The translations under genes were made by a program, and so were the position numbers. Shown here one piece after another: positions 17,875-27,577 of a stretch of 64,000 bases of DNA. The notes beneath the pieces are model-generated. The model worked only from the letters and a program-made list of their open reading frames with translations, had not been told where the DNA came from and made no database searches. Each line of letters begins with the position of its first letter. Position 1 is the first letter of the stretch. The stretch comes from Oligoflexus sp. (GTDB lineage Bacteria > Bdellovibrionota_B > Oligoflexia > Oligoflexales > Oligoflexaceae), in contig NZ_DASTAT010000026.1 of the NCBI RefSeq assembly GCF_035712445.1, positions 1-64,000 of the forward strand. Direction: 5' to 3'.

Positions 17875-19425
17875 CTACTGGGCATTCCAACCAAGCCCGA
17901 TCGTCCCATAGGAAAATGAACCGCTGGATTTATAGTCGTCGGCGATGTCCTTCGCTTCCACAGTGGCGAAGCTGGACCCCAGGCCATAGCGGAGAAAGAG
18001 CTCCAAGCTCCCAACGAAATTCACAGACATCCCAAGCTCTGCGACGGGAATTGGGTCCAGCGAAATCGTATACGTTCGATTCACGTTCGCGGGAAGGTCT
18101 TCGTATTGAATGGAGAGTTTCTGGATGTTGATGATGCCCGCCCCGATCGACAGGGAGAGATTCTTCCATAAAACAGCCCGAGCCCCCACACCCCCAGCCA
18201 GCTGCGAATACGAATTCAGAGCTTGAGGCGGACCTTGGCCCAGAAAATTCGCCATGTCTTTGGTATCGGCAACACCACTGGAAAGTGCCAGATAGGTGTA
18301 GATATACTTAAACGGTCGCATTTCCAACTCAAGCGCCAGGGAACGCCCCTCAAAAGAATGCCGCCCATTGAAGTCATTCATGCTGTTGACATAACCGAGA
18401 TGGATCGAAAAGAAATTAAAAAGAGGAGCATCCTGGTCTATACGAGGCGCTTCTTTGTTCTGGTCAGACTCGATAGCCTGGCTTTCAGCGCCGAGATCAA
18501 ACCCCTCCTGCATATCACCTTCACTGATATTGGCAAACTCCATCTTTTCCATCACGGTTTCAATATCAGGCAAAAGGTCAATATAGAAATCCAATTCCGC
18601 TTCACGTATCGCGGTCGCTTCAAAGCGATCGGCAGTCTCCAAATAGGCTTTGGTTTTCTCAGCCCCCAGGACACGATTAAGATTACTCAAATCCTGCTGA
18701 TTTAGAGCCTCCCAACTTTCAGCCTTGCTCCCGGCTTTGAGTTCCAGGACCCCGTTTTCGGGCTGATTTTGCTGGATCGCTGTCAGCCTGCTCAATTCCC
18801 TATAGTTTCGACCTCGATACTGATCCAGAGACTGCGAATAGGACTGCTGGCTTTCCCTTGAAACCTTGCGCACGGAAATATCGCCATCAAGCCCAATGGC
18901 CTGGGTCATCTTGCCTTTTACGGAGACAAGCAGGTCGGCTTTCCTGAGGTCCATAGCCATGGCCGATGATCGAGCGGTAAAACTGCGAAAATTCACATCA
19001 GGATTGACTTTGATTCGGGTTTTTCCTGCGATGACGTAAACGGTAGGATTGGCCACTTGAGCCACGAGCAGGCTCATGAAATTCGGCACAAATTGAACGA
19101 CCGTATTTTCAGAGAGCCTGATTTCATGACGGGATTGAACCCGAATGTGAGCTGAAGATCGGGCCGAAGTGCTTACAAGGTCACCATAGAATAGCTGGGT
19201 CGAGTTGCGGACTGGATAAGCCTCCCAGTACCAACCCAGATAGAATGAGGCCTGATGCACTTGAGCCTCGACCCGGCGCTCGAATTCTGGAGGTTTCTGC
19301 CGCACGGGATTTCTCAAAACCACGACTTCCCCTTGGAAATCATAAACACTCGCCAATGGCGCCTTACTGGCAGCAAATGCCGTCGATTCAGTGAGCATAA
19401 GGAGCAAGACGATAACGATGAACAT
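17875..19425 (-). CDS. FecR-domain protein fused to an outer-membrane-like barrel
   Basis: The signal peptide is MFIVIVLLLMLTESTAFA. Residues about 75-200 match the FecR fold: a threshold step (FYGDLVSTSARSSAHIRVQS), then EIRLSENTVVQFVP, and then VYVIAGKTRIKVNPDVNFRS. A helical, acidic linker (about 230-330) follows. The last 180 residues look like a barrel or OmpA-like eight-stranded domain (FNFFSIHLGYVNSMNDF, LALELEMRPFKYIYTYLALS, LELFLRYGLGSSFATV, YGTIGLGW). FecR of E. coli is an anti-sigma regulator, but exported FecR domains without a sigma factor are common and are probably structural. There is no ECF sigma gene nearby. The C-terminus ends NAQ, not in an aromatic residue. The start codon has only a weak Shine-Dalgarno sequence. 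Confidence 0.75.
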   Translation of the reverse strand: MFIVIVLLLMLTESTAFAASKAPLASVYDFQGEVVVLRNPVRQKPPEFERRVEAQVHQASFYLGWYWEAYPVRNSTQLFYGDLVSTSARSSAHIRVQSRHEIRLSENTVVQFVPNFMSLLVAQVANPTVYVIAGKTRIKVNPDVNFRSFTARSSAMAMDLRKADLLVSVKGKMTQAIGLDGDISVRKVSRESQQSYSQSLDQYRGRNYRELSRLTAIQQNQPENGVLELKAGSKAESWEALNQQDLSNLNRVLGAEKTKAYLETADRFEATAIREAELDFYIDLLPDIETVMEKMEFANISEGDMQEGFDLGAESQAIESDQNKEAPRIDQDAPLFNFFSIHLGYVNSMNDFNGRHSFEGRSLALELEMRPFKYIYTYLALSSGVADTKDMANFLGQGPPQALNSYSQLAGGVGARAVLWKNLSLSIGAGIINIQKLSIQYEDLPANVNRTYTISLDPIPVAELGMSVNFVGSLELFLRYGLGSSFATVEAKDIADDYKSSGSFSYGTIGLGWNAQ

Positions 19426-19540
19426 GATGGGTCCGGTCTTGATGTCAAACAGTTGATATGCGGATCATTATAATTTTTTTTATAGGCTTTGAATAGCTCC
19501 CGATCGTCATGTGAACAGGCTATTCCCCTGGTCCAGCTCA

Positions 19541-19580
19541 AAAAGAAGGCCTCTTGAACACTCAAGAGGCCTTCTTTTTT
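19541..19580 (-). terminator. Very strong, bidirectional rho-independent terminator
   Basis: A perfect 17-bp stem (19541-19557 with 19562-19578) encloses a 4-base loop (acac) and has T-runs on both strands. It lies 14 bases beyond the stop of the lipoprotein gene that ends at 19594, and isolates that gene from the FecR-barrel gene. Confidence 0.9.
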
Positions 19581-19593
19581 GCAAAGCTGAGGC

Positions 19594-20568
19594 TTAAGGC
19601 TTTGAGGACTTAACTTTGCACTGATTGTCAATCAAGTAAACGAGCCCCGAGATTCCAAGCTTGTTGCGGATGACAACAGCGAAATCAAAGGTCAGGATCT
19701 CGATCGTGCTGACGTTCAAATTCTTGAAATGATCCTGAAGCTGCTCGAAGCTGAGACTTATGGTGTAATCGTCGCCATTCCGCGTGGGAATGATCGGGAA
19801 GTTATCCACAGCGCTCATGACATTCGTGATGTTGATGGCACTGGGAAGATCGCCGTTCTGATTCAGGACGACGGGTCCGAAAGCAAATTCCAGATCCCCT
19901 GACCCAATGGTGTTTTTGCAGTTCTTGAGTACGATCTCCAGCGAAGGCGGAGTAATCAGATCCGCGCTTTCAACGAAGCGAGCCTTCAGCGAATCGCAGC
20001 CAGGCGCAGGTTCCTTCTCAAGACTGGCATACAGCTCATTCACTGTGATGTCATTGACCAGGATTTCCTTCTTGATATCCAGAACGCTATGAGGGAACTT
20101 TACATGGACTTCCTTGAGTTCGCAGCCCTCAGAGCACTTGCTCTTCGGCGCCACCTGAATAGGCTGGATGGATCGCACGAGTTTTTTGTCGATCACGAGG
20201 TTGCTGGCGGGATCACGGAGTTCAAACTCATAGACTCCCGGAGCAAACAGATTGCCAATCTTGAAGGTTTTGCCGTAAACGAATTCCGTCAGGCGGAGTT
20301 CACAGTTCTCTAAAGAGGCAAAGAGTTCAATGGACTGTTCATCAGCCGTGAAGTCCAAGCTGGATTTCAGCTTATCATTGCACCAAAGATCGGCTTTGGT
20401 AACATAGCCTGCCGATGCCTGGCTGTATGTGTTCAGGCTTAGGGAAGAATCTATTTCTTCAACGCCTACGGACAGTTTCGTAGACTGAAATGCTTCTTCT
20501 TCAGAACTTTTTTTCTGACAGGCAATCCCGACAACTGCCAACAGAACGAGAGCCGTAAACAAACGCAT
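19594..20568 (-). CDS. Hypothetical lipoprotein, about 324 residues
   Basis: The ATG at 20568 is preceded by AGGAGA with 6-base spacing. It opens a signal peptide with lipobox VGIAC (MRLFTALVLLAVVGIACQKK). The longer upstream frame is basic and not protein-like. The mature protein is acidic and mostly beta, with about eight further cysteines in pairs (LWCND/ENCEL, KCSEGCEL, GCDS/NCKN and one near the C-terminus). Segments such as PGVYEFELRDPASNLVIDKK look like carbohydrate-binding or Ig-like strands. No family was recognised. It has its own strong terminator. Confidence 0.7.
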   Translation of the reverse strand: MRLFTALVLLAVVGIACQKKSSEEEAFQSTKLSVGVEEIDSSLSLNTYSQASAGYVTKADLWCNDKLKSSLDFTADEQSIELFASLENCELRLTEFVYGKTFKIGNLFAPGVYEFELRDPASNLVIDKKLVRSIQPIQVAPKSKCSEGCELKEVHVKFPHSVLDIKKEILVNDITVNELYASLEKEPAPGCDSLKARFVESADLITPPSLEIVLKNCKNTIGSGDLEFAFGPVVLNQNGDLPSAINITNVMSAVDNFPIIPTRNGDDYTISLSFEQLQDHFKNLNVSTIEILTFDFAVVIRNKLGISGLVYLIDNQCKVKSSKP

Positions 20569-20973
20569 CAAGAGTCTCCTTTTCCACTGATGAAATCCAA
20601 ACGTGAAACGGGTATCCGCTATAGGAGCAAGACACGTACCAGACCCGGTGCGCTGTCGTAGACTTCGACAGCGGGCTTCAGGCTGACGATTTTCTCTATC
20701 AATCCCGCGCCGTTGAGTAGAGGCCGTATGGCCCGTCTCCATTTCAGGATAAGGACTGCGCGGTGACGAGCAGCTGGACTTTGTCAAAAGTCCGGCCTTT
20801 GATCGCTTTTCTAGACAGACCCCAACCCGCTTCTGCCGAGGAAATTTCTTCGCGGGCACAGCATGCTACGGCTTTCCGCAGCATCCTGGTTCGTGAACTG
20901 CGTATTGTATGAGGCACTGCGCATCTGTGCAAAAATGTTAGATGAACATCAACATTCTCACGGAAGTCGGACC

Positions 20974-23949
20974 ATGCAACTGTCGCCATTTTCGAGATTG
21001 ATGCCATTGGACGGACGTAAGCTTCTTCTCTTTCTGTCTCTGTTTATGGCTCAGATTGCTGTCGCACAAACGCGGCTGGATGTCAGTCAAGGAATAGTGG
21101 ATCTCTCGAAGTGGGATGAAAAGCGCCAACCGCTTCTCACACTCGAAGGGACAGCACGGTTTTACTGGAATACCTTCAGGGTATCCGCGCCCTCGTCCTC
21201 GATGCCGCCTGAAATGATCTCCATACAAGGGTCCTGGGATCGGCATACGGCGCATCCCCTTCACGGTTACGCGAGCTACGAGCTCGATTTCATCAGTGAT
21301 CGGGAACGCCCCATCGCCGTGGATCTCGGGACGGTGGCTGTCGCACATCGGATCTATGTCGATGGCAGGCTGGTGGACGTGAGCGGCAATCCACAATCGG
21401 CAAAGGAAAGCTACCAGAAGGGACCTGCACGACAAACTGTAGTGACCTTCGTTCTGCCCCAGGGTCAGAGGCGTCTGACCATCGAAACGGCCAACTTTGA
21501 ATACATGCTCAGCGGCATCATCAAACCAGTTGTGATCGGAACACCGGCAGCGGTGGTTTCCCATCGGTATGCAGGCCTCGCTCCCGCGCTGGTTTTGTTT
21601 GGTGCGTACCTGGCGATGGCCCTTTATCATTTTGGTCTTTTCACGCTGCGACGCCGCGATCGGAGTTCCCTTTATTTTGGACTGTTCTGCCTCGCGATGC
21701 TGCCCTCGACCGTGATCAACATGCAGGTGAACGCACTTGAACTCTACGCGGAAGTTCCTCTTGCACTTGGCATCTATCTGGCCAGTTCCTTCGGTATCGC
21801 GAGTGGGTTTTTAGGCCTCTTCATCTCCTATCTCTGGAGCAGCCCCTGGAGCCGCCGCATTTCCTTCCTGCTGCTGGGATTCTGCTTGATCCTGGCTTTC
21901 GTGCAGGCCTTTGATCTTCAGCTTTACCTCGTCCTCCTTGGCGTTAAATTCCTGATCGGTCTGGTTCAGGCAGGTTTTCTCACGGTCACCATCACCCGGG
22001 CCGTGCGGACACGTCAGCAGAGCTCGATGATGATGCTGGTTTCATGCTGTCTCCTGATCTGCACCGCGATCAATGACTTCGCCAATTTCAATAACTGGAT
22101 TCAGTCCACGCCGCTCTTTTCGTTCGGATCGCTGGCGTTTCTCATGATCCAGTCCTATCTGCTTTCGGTCCGTTTCTCGAATGCTTTCCAGCAGGTTGAG
22201 CAGTCGGAACGCGAGATTCGTCAGCTTTCGGCTAAAATCAAAGCCGAACGCGACCACGTAGTCGCCTTGAATGAAAACCTGGAAGTCCTGGCGGAAGAGA
22301 AGACCCGGGATATTCGTTCTATCATGTCGCATATTCAGCTCGGCATCTTCGCGATCACGGCAGAGGGCTATCGGATTCACAAAGACCATTCCGAGCATCT
22401 GCGCGATATTTTTGAAGTCGATCAGGTGACGGAATGGAACGCCTGTCAGCTGCTCTTTGACAGGAGCGAGCTGTCCACGGATGCCGTGAGCCAGGCTGTG
22501 AGCTGCATCGAGGCGGCTCTGGGTGAAGCCGGTCTGGTCTTCGACATGAATGCCCACTGTCTGCCTCAGGACCTACGCTATACCAGTCCATCCGGGCATC
22601 AAAAGCTGCTCGAACTGAGCTGGCATCCTATGGCGAATGTCGAAGGCATCACAGAAAAGATCCTGGTCACGGTCAAGGATGTGACGGCCATCCGCGCGCT
22701 TGCCGAAGAGGCCCAGGATAAGAAGGAAGAGCTCGAATTCATCAGCGAGCTGCTCAATGTGCAGGCCGAGGCTTTCCGGCGCTTTCTGCAGGATTCCAAG
22801 GATTTCCTTGCAGAAAATCGCAAGCTCATCAATTCGCGCAGTATCCAGCTGAAGGACCTTGAGGTGCTCAAGGTCCTCTTCATCAATATGCATACCATGA
22901 AGGGGGCTTCGCGTTCCCTTTACCTTAAGAAAATGACCAGCGTGTTCCATGATGTAGAGCAGTATTATGCCCATCTTCAAAGAGATAAGCAGGCCGCGTG
23001 GGACGCCAGGAGAATGAATGCGGACCTGGACGAGGCGGAGAAAATCATCGGGGTGTATGTCAGCATCTATCAAAACAAGCTCAGTCGCAAGCTGCATGGT
23101 GAGCGTGAGATGGAGCTTTCTGAGTCGAAGCTCGCCGAACTTTATGAACGATTCGTGGATGCGGAACGGAGTGCGGGTTCCAGTTCGGGAACGGATTCTT
23201 TCATGAAGGCCATGCGATCGTGCTTTCTGAGCTCCCTCTTCATGCCGGCTAAAGAAGCTATCCAGGATATGTGTCGGTCCCTTGATACTTTGGCCAAGGA
23301 CCTGCAAAAGGAAAAACCGGTGGTGTCCATCGAGGCCCGCGATCTCTTTTTGAATCATGAGGGTGAGGCCCTCCTGCACAAAATCTTTGTCCATCTGCTC
23401 CGAAACACGATGGATCACGGTATCGAGACGCCGCAGGAACGTCTTGAAAAGCGCAAATCCAAGGAAGGGCATATCACGATCATGCTCACCCCCGGAGCGG
23501 ATGAGGTTCATCTTCGCTATCAGGATGATGGTCGCGGTTTGGACCTCGGAAAGATTCGCCGGGTCGCGACGGAGAGGAATCTGATCAAGGACCCTGATGC
23601 GCTGCGCAAAGAGGAGATCGCGGAACTCATTTTCTGTTCTGGAATATCGACCGCAAGTCAGCTGAATGATATCTCGGGTCGAGGTGTCGGCATGGATGCG
23701 GTGCGCAGCTACCTGCAGAAAATGGGCGGATCCATCACGATTCGTCTGACGGAGCAGGCGGACCCAGGCACTCTTTTTAACCCCTTCTGGTTTGATATCA
23801 GGATTCCCCGCCGTCTCTTTGCCGAACCGGGGGAGCGGAGTGTTTTCGCGGCCGCCTGGCGGAACAGAATCAAGTGTCGGCAGACTCGCGGCAGTCGCCG
23901 TCCATCCCGGCTACACCATCACGCAAAGCCTGCTGCGCAGAGGCGCTGA
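20974..23949 (+). CDS. 7TMR-DISM sensor kinase with HPt and CheA-type ATPase (paralogue 1)
   Basis: The domain order is: signal peptide (to about 32); periplasmic jelly-roll-like sensor of the 7TMR-DISM class (about 33-200); seven membrane helices (about 210-410); a coiled coil; a PAS-like module beginning EKTRDIRSIMSHIQLGIFAI; an HPt-like helical module with His640 in INMHTMKGASRSLYL; and a CheA-type ATPase. The ATPase has N-box HLLRNTMDHGIE (Asn811), QDDGRG (851-855), STASQLNDISGRGVGMD (to 908). There is no HisKA dimer domain, no P2 and no CheW-like P5 domain. This histidine plus ATPase arrangement would autophosphorylate as CheA does. The C-terminus after FAAA is a basic, Arg-rich tail absent from the paralogue at 38621, probably from a frameshift. 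A binding-protein gene follows. Confidence 0.85.
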   Translation: MQLSPFSRLMPLDGRKLLLFLSLFMAQIAVAQTRLDVSQGIVDLSKWDEKRQPLLTLEGTARFYWNTFRVSAPSSSMPPEMISIQGSWDRHTAHPLHGYASYELDFISDRERPIAVDLGTVAVAHRIYVDGRLVDVSGNPQSAKESYQKGPARQTVVTFVLPQGQRRLTIETANFEYMLSGIIKPVVIGTPAAVVSHRYAGLAPALVLFGAYLAMALYHFGLFTLRRRDRSSLYFGLFCLAMLPSTVINMQVNALELYAEVPLALGIYLASSFGIASGFLGLFISYLWSSPWSRRISFLLLGFCLILAFVQAFDLQLYLVLLGVKFLIGLVQAGFLTVTITRAVRTRQQSSMMMLVSCCLLICTAINDFANFNNWIQSTPLFSFGSLAFLMIQSYLLSVRFSNAFQQVEQSEREIRQLSAKIKAERDHVVALNENLEVLAEEKTRDIRSIMSHIQLGIFAITAEGYRIHKDHSEHLRDIFEVDQVTEWNACQLLFDRSELSTDAVSQAVSCIEAALGEAGLVFDMNAHCLPQDLRYTSPSGHQKLLELSWHPMANVEGITEKILVTVKDVTAIRALAEEAQDKKEELEFISELLNVQAEAFRRFLQDSKDFLAENRKLINSRSIQLKDLEVLKVLFINMHTMKGASRSLYLKKMTSVFHDVEQYYAHLQRDKQAAWDARRMNADLDEAEKIIGVYVSIYQNKLSRKLHGEREMELSESKLAELYERFVDAERSAGSSSGTDSFMKAMRSCFLSSLFMPAKEAIQDMCRSLDTLAKDLQKEKPVVSIEARDLFLNHEGEALLHKIFVHLLRNTMDHGIETPQERLEKRKSKEGHITIMLTPGADEVHLRYQDDGRGLDLGKIRRVATERNLIKDPDALRKEEIAELIFCSGISTASQLNDISGRGVGMDAVRSYLQKMGGSITIRLTEQADPGTLFNPFWFDIRIPRRLFAEPGERSVFAAAWRNRIKCRQTRGSRRPSRLHHHAKPAAQRR

Positions 23950-24085
23950 CTCCTCTTGGGAATTCAATCATTCCGCCGCGAAATGCCGCTCATTGAAGTT
24001 TTCCGTCAGCATGCAACTGCGCCTTCGAGCGTTGACATGAGAGTCAGGACTTCCTATGATGACAGCACGCACGTGGGGGTTTTTT

Positions 24086-25321
24086 ATGCGACTATTTTTA
24101 CCTATTTTCGCTTTTCTACTCTTCATCGAACCCTCGTATGGGGACGACCGTGTGACTCTGAGCCTTTGGGAACAGGATCCGCCGTCAGTCGGTCAGGAAA
24201 TGGATAAGTGGATAACCGTCTTTCACAAAGAGCATCCCAAGATTCGAGTTATTCGCCAGCATTATGAGAATGAAGCTCTGCGCACGAAATTTCTGCGTTC
24301 TGCTGCGACAGGTGATGGCGCGGATATAGTTTACGGTCCCAACGATATCGCCGGAGTATTTGCAAAAGCTGCTGTGATTCAGCCGGTGGATTCCTGGGTG
24401 AAGACCGGGAATGTCACGGCGACCTCGCTGGACATGACTAAAGTCGATGGGAAAGTTTGGGGCGTGCCTTTGAGCGAGGGCGCTCATCTTTTACTCTATT
24501 ACCGTAAATCTCAGGTGAAAAAAGCGCCCGAGACCACCCATGAGCTCCTGGAACAGGCGAAGGCCTATGCGGATGTAAAGTCACAGCGCTATGGGCTTGC
24601 GTTCTATATGTCGGAGCCTTTTTGGTTTATTCCCTTCCTCGGAGGATTCGGGGGTTGGCCGCTTGCGGAAAAAGGCAAACAGCATGATGTGACGATCGAT
24701 ACCCCCGCGATGCGCAAGGCGCTTCAGTATATGCTCAGCCTAAGGGACCAGTGGAAGATCACGCCGAATGTCTGCGACTTCGATTGTGCAAAGAGCCTTT
24801 TTCTGTCCAAGCGGGCACTTTTTCACATCAGCGGCGATTGGCAGTTGAACGATCTGCACGACACGGTGGGTGATGACCTTGCGATTGCGCCGTTGCCGGT
24901 TCTGAGTGAAACAGGTCAAAGGCTCACTCCCATGATGGGCGGACGTTTTCTTTACGTGAATGCCAAGACCAAAGGGCCACGCCTCGCAGCGGTTCAGACG
25001 TTCGTGGATTTTCTTGGATCTGCGCCGGTGCAGAAGCGCATCGCTGAACAGCTTGCCAGCATACCTGCCAGCGTCTCGGCGCGCAAGGATCCGGCCTTGA
25101 AGAAATTGCCCCTGCTCCAGTCCAGTATGGAGGCGGCACGCTATGCGCGCCCGATGCCTCCTCAGGTGGAAATGCGTGCAGCTTGGGATGGCATGCGGAT
25201 TATGATTCAAAGGGCCTTGGCTGGAACGGAAACAGTTGATGAGGCTGTGAAGACAGGGCAAAAGGCTGCCGAAGAAGCCCTGGCAGCCTTAAGAGATCCG
25301 CAGCCCGTTCTTGCAAAATGA
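24086..25321 (+). CDS. ABC-transporter extracellular solute-binding protein (sugar type), orphan
   Basis: The ATG at 24086, after a GGGGG stretch, gives a signal peptide ending EPSYGDDRVTL. The frame is also open 10 codons upstream. The fold pattern is that of family 1 (maltose-type) binding proteins: VTLSLWEQDPPS, then FHKEHPKIRVI, DGADIVYGPNDIAGVFAKA, the hinge-like GVPLSEGAHLLLYYRK, GGWPLAEKG, and GRFLYVNAKT in the second lobe. Maltose, trehalose or other oligosaccharides are possible ligands. No permease or ATPase gene is adjacent. It follows the DISM kinase by 136 bases on the same strand. It may therefore supply ligand to that receptor or serve a distant transporter. Confidence 0.85.
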   Translation: MRLFLPIFAFLLFIEPSYGDDRVTLSLWEQDPPSVGQEMDKWITVFHKEHPKIRVIRQHYENEALRTKFLRSAATGDGADIVYGPNDIAGVFAKAAVIQPVDSWVKTGNVTATSLDMTKVDGKVWGVPLSEGAHLLLYYRKSQVKKAPETTHELLEQAKAYADVKSQRYGLAFYMSEPFWFIPFLGGFGGWPLAEKGKQHDVTIDTPAMRKALQYMLSLRDQWKITPNVCDFDCAKSLFLSKRALFHISGDWQLNDLHDTVGDDLAIAPLPVLSETGQRLTPMMGGRFLYVNAKTKGPRLAAVQTFVDFLGSAPVQKRIAEQLASIPASVSARKDPALKKLPLLQSSMEAARYARPMPPQVEMRAAWDGMRIMIQRALAGTETVDEAVKTGQKAAEEALAALRDPQPVLAK

Positions 25322-25352
25322 AAGTTAGAATCGAACTGACAATAACTATGCA

Positions 25353-26809
25353 TCAATCTATAGCCTCAATCTCTCCTGGACGCCAGGTTCTATCAAACCA
25401 GGGTTCAAGAGGGCTATAGAGGCGCAAAAGTGTATTCCAGCCTTTTCCAGGGATGGTCTGCACCCAGTTGTTCTCTTTCCCGGCGGGTGCCTTCGGCCCG
25501 AAGTATACGTCCACCGATCCATCCGCATTGATTTCCAGCTTTTCGTTTTGACTGCTTACCATGGGAAACCGTTGGTCGGTTTGAAGCATGGAACGGGTCT
25601 GATTGTCATAAACAATCAGCGACCAGAAGTTCTTAATGGGGATGTTGGCTGGCAGATGAAGCCTATAATTTTTAGCGCCGTCCAATGCTTGCCCCTTGCT
25701 GTCCCGGAACGCGGCAGCATACTGCGAACCCTGCCCTACGATCTTTTCCGCCATCGCTGGGGTGACGCCAGTGGCATAGAAGTAGTAGAATGCAAAGCTA
25801 TCCAGGTTACGGACTCCTGGACTCACCTCGAATTTATAGCTTCCAAGAAAGGGCGAGACCCAGGCACTGTTCTCGTAAAAGTAAAGGTCCTTCTGCCGAG
25901 TTTTATAAGCCAAAGCACGCGCAGTCGCATCGCCGACAACAGCAGCTTCAGTCAGAATTTTCTTCATCCGCGCGTCAGGTGCAAAGGGTTTGCCTTTTTC
26001 TATACCGATTGAGGCATAGTAACCGAGTGAAACCGCATCAAGGGATGCGGCGGATTCGCTCTGAACAACCTGATTCAAATACTCCCAGAACTTAAAGTCG
26101 GCCGGCGCAATCGTACTGAAAGCCTTCCCTGAAACATTGACAAAGGTGTTGGCAGGAGGGCTGGCGGATTCCGCGAGCGGATACACCCTGGCGAAATCTG
26201 TCCTACGTCGGTCACATAGTAAAACCAAAAATCATTGATTAAGCCCAGCACATTGGGTGGGATCTCGGCAACCAGGGGCCCCTGATGGAGATCAATCCAC
26301 ATCCATGTATAAGGGGTATTGGCATTGGCTGTGAGAAATAGCGAACGCGAATCCATCAAACTCTCAAACGTGGGAATGGTCGTGTTCGCTGGGCCCCATT
26401 GAGTCAAACCCTCGCGCAGAGCCACCATACTCACGGGTGGTAATGCCATCAAGTAAGCCTGGACTGCGCGCTGGAAATCGAGGTTGTCGTAAAGTTTCGT
26501 CGTACTTTCTTCGTTGGGAAATCCATCAAAAAAATTAAGCGAACCGAGTCGGGTTTCCACGTGAGCCGGCATTTCTATCCCTTCGGGAATCGAAGTTGTC
26601 ATCTCATAACGGAATCCCCAACCATTCCCAAAACTATAGACTGGAAATCCGCCAGGGCGGTGGCTCACGAAGGGCGCGGCCGCCTTGGAAGAAACTTTCG
26701 TAACTTGGGAAAGGTATACTCTCACTGAACCAGGTTTCAAATCGGTCCGTTTACGGGCAAGGTTTTCCCCAAGACCACACAGAAAGAAACCCAACCGACA
26801 GCGCTTCAT
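25353..26809 (-). pseudogene. DUF1254/DUF1214 protein gene with internal deletion and frameshift
   Basis: The N-terminal reading carries a DUF1254 domain (FQRAVQAYLMALPPVSMVAL, TTKLYDNLDF, TPYTWMWIDLHQGPLVAEIP, FWFYYVTDVGQ). The C-terminal reading, in another frame from about 26190, carries DUF1214 (VYPLAESASPPANTFVNVSG, NSAWVSPFLGSYKFEVSPG, YRLHLPANIPIKNFWSLIVY, WNTLLRLYSPLEPWFDRTWR). In intact relatives about 50 residues lie between YYVTDVGQ and the VYPLA motif. Here they are missing and the frame changes, so a deletion has broken the gene. The first ATG close to the upstream deaminase stop is at 26809, but a normal signal peptide is not obvious. Intact proteins are periplasmic and of unknown role. 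Confidence 0.75.
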
Positions 26810-26813
26810 CCGA

Positions 26814-27299
26814 TCAAGAACGAGAACGCTCAGCAAAGAGCGTGAATGGATTCTCCAATTGAGACTCGCTCCCGACATGACGGATCGGAATGGACTGGAG
26901 ATCCAGGGGTTTCGCAAGCTCGCGTCCGAGGTCTGCGGTCGAGAATCCATAAGGAGCCGACTCGTCGTTCGAGTAGGCATAATAAATCGCACTGATCCCA
27001 GCAAGGCGCAGAGCCGCAAGGCACATCGGGCAAGGCTGTCCGCTTGCATAAGCAACAAGACCTGTCAGGCTTGGAGTGGCCAGTGCCCTGGCCGCAGCAC
27101 GAATAGCGTTGAGCTCGGCATGTTCCGTCGGATCGTTCGTCTCCATAATCCGGTTCACACCCGTGGCCACAAGCTTCGGACCGTCGGCGATCGCAGCGCC
27201 ATAGGGACGAGCGCCCCGTGCGACGTTCTCACAGGCGAGTTGAATGGCAAGCGCCATGTGGCTAGGGTGAAATACTGAATGTTCGGCTTGAGGTTTCAT
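26814..27299 (-). CDS. CMP/dCMP-type nucleoside or guanine deaminase
   Basis: The protein of 161 residues has the zinc-binding cytidine-deaminase-like motifs TEHAELNAIR (His60, catalytic Glu62) and GQPCPMCLAAL (Cys90, Cys93). Single-domain members with this pattern are guanine deaminases of the B. subtilis GuaD type or tRNA adenosine deaminase relatives. The motif ASGQPCPMC and the C-terminal FTLF are closer to the guanine/nucleoside group. It would hydrolyse an amino group from a purine or pyrimidine base in the cytoplasm. The ATG at 27299 follows AGGAG by 6 bases; a TTG codon lies just before. The downstream DUF1254/1214 pseudogene begins 4 bases after its stop, so the two may once have formed an operon. 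Confidence 0.85.
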   Translation of the reverse strand: MKPQAEHSVFHPSHMALAIQLACENVARGARPYGAAIADGPKLVATGVNRIMETNDPTEHAELNAIRAAARALATPSLTGLVAYASGQPCPMCLAALRLAGISAIYYAYSNDESAPYGFSTADLGRELAKPLDLQSIPIRHVGSESQLENPFTLFAERSRS

Positions 27300-27577
27300 C
27301 AATCGCTCCTATACGCAACAGTTCCATGAGACCTTCGTCGGTTTCCCAGCCTAGAATACCAGCCAAGAGACATCTTGTATGGAGAAAACGCGGCGTTTCC
27401 TGAATATTCCTGGCTCATGAAAAATTGCGGAGCACGATCCATGATCTTGACTTGAAGGTTCAGACGAAGCGTCTCACGTCCGGCATGCATGATAGCAGCG
27501 CTGGCTGGCAGACTCTCGATGACGATATCACCGAAGCCGTCCGAAGCAAAAGCGGTCGCACAAGAACCGTCGCGAGC

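Noticed and set aside
22573..23511. Long minus-strand open frame of about 312 codons
   Set aside because: Antisense to the CheA-type ATPase of the first DISM kinase, whose motifs are clear. Long antisense frames are expected at this base composition.
27299..27490. Small minus-strand frame upstream of the deaminase
   Set aside because: No Shine-Dalgarno, no conserved-looking motif, and poor composition.
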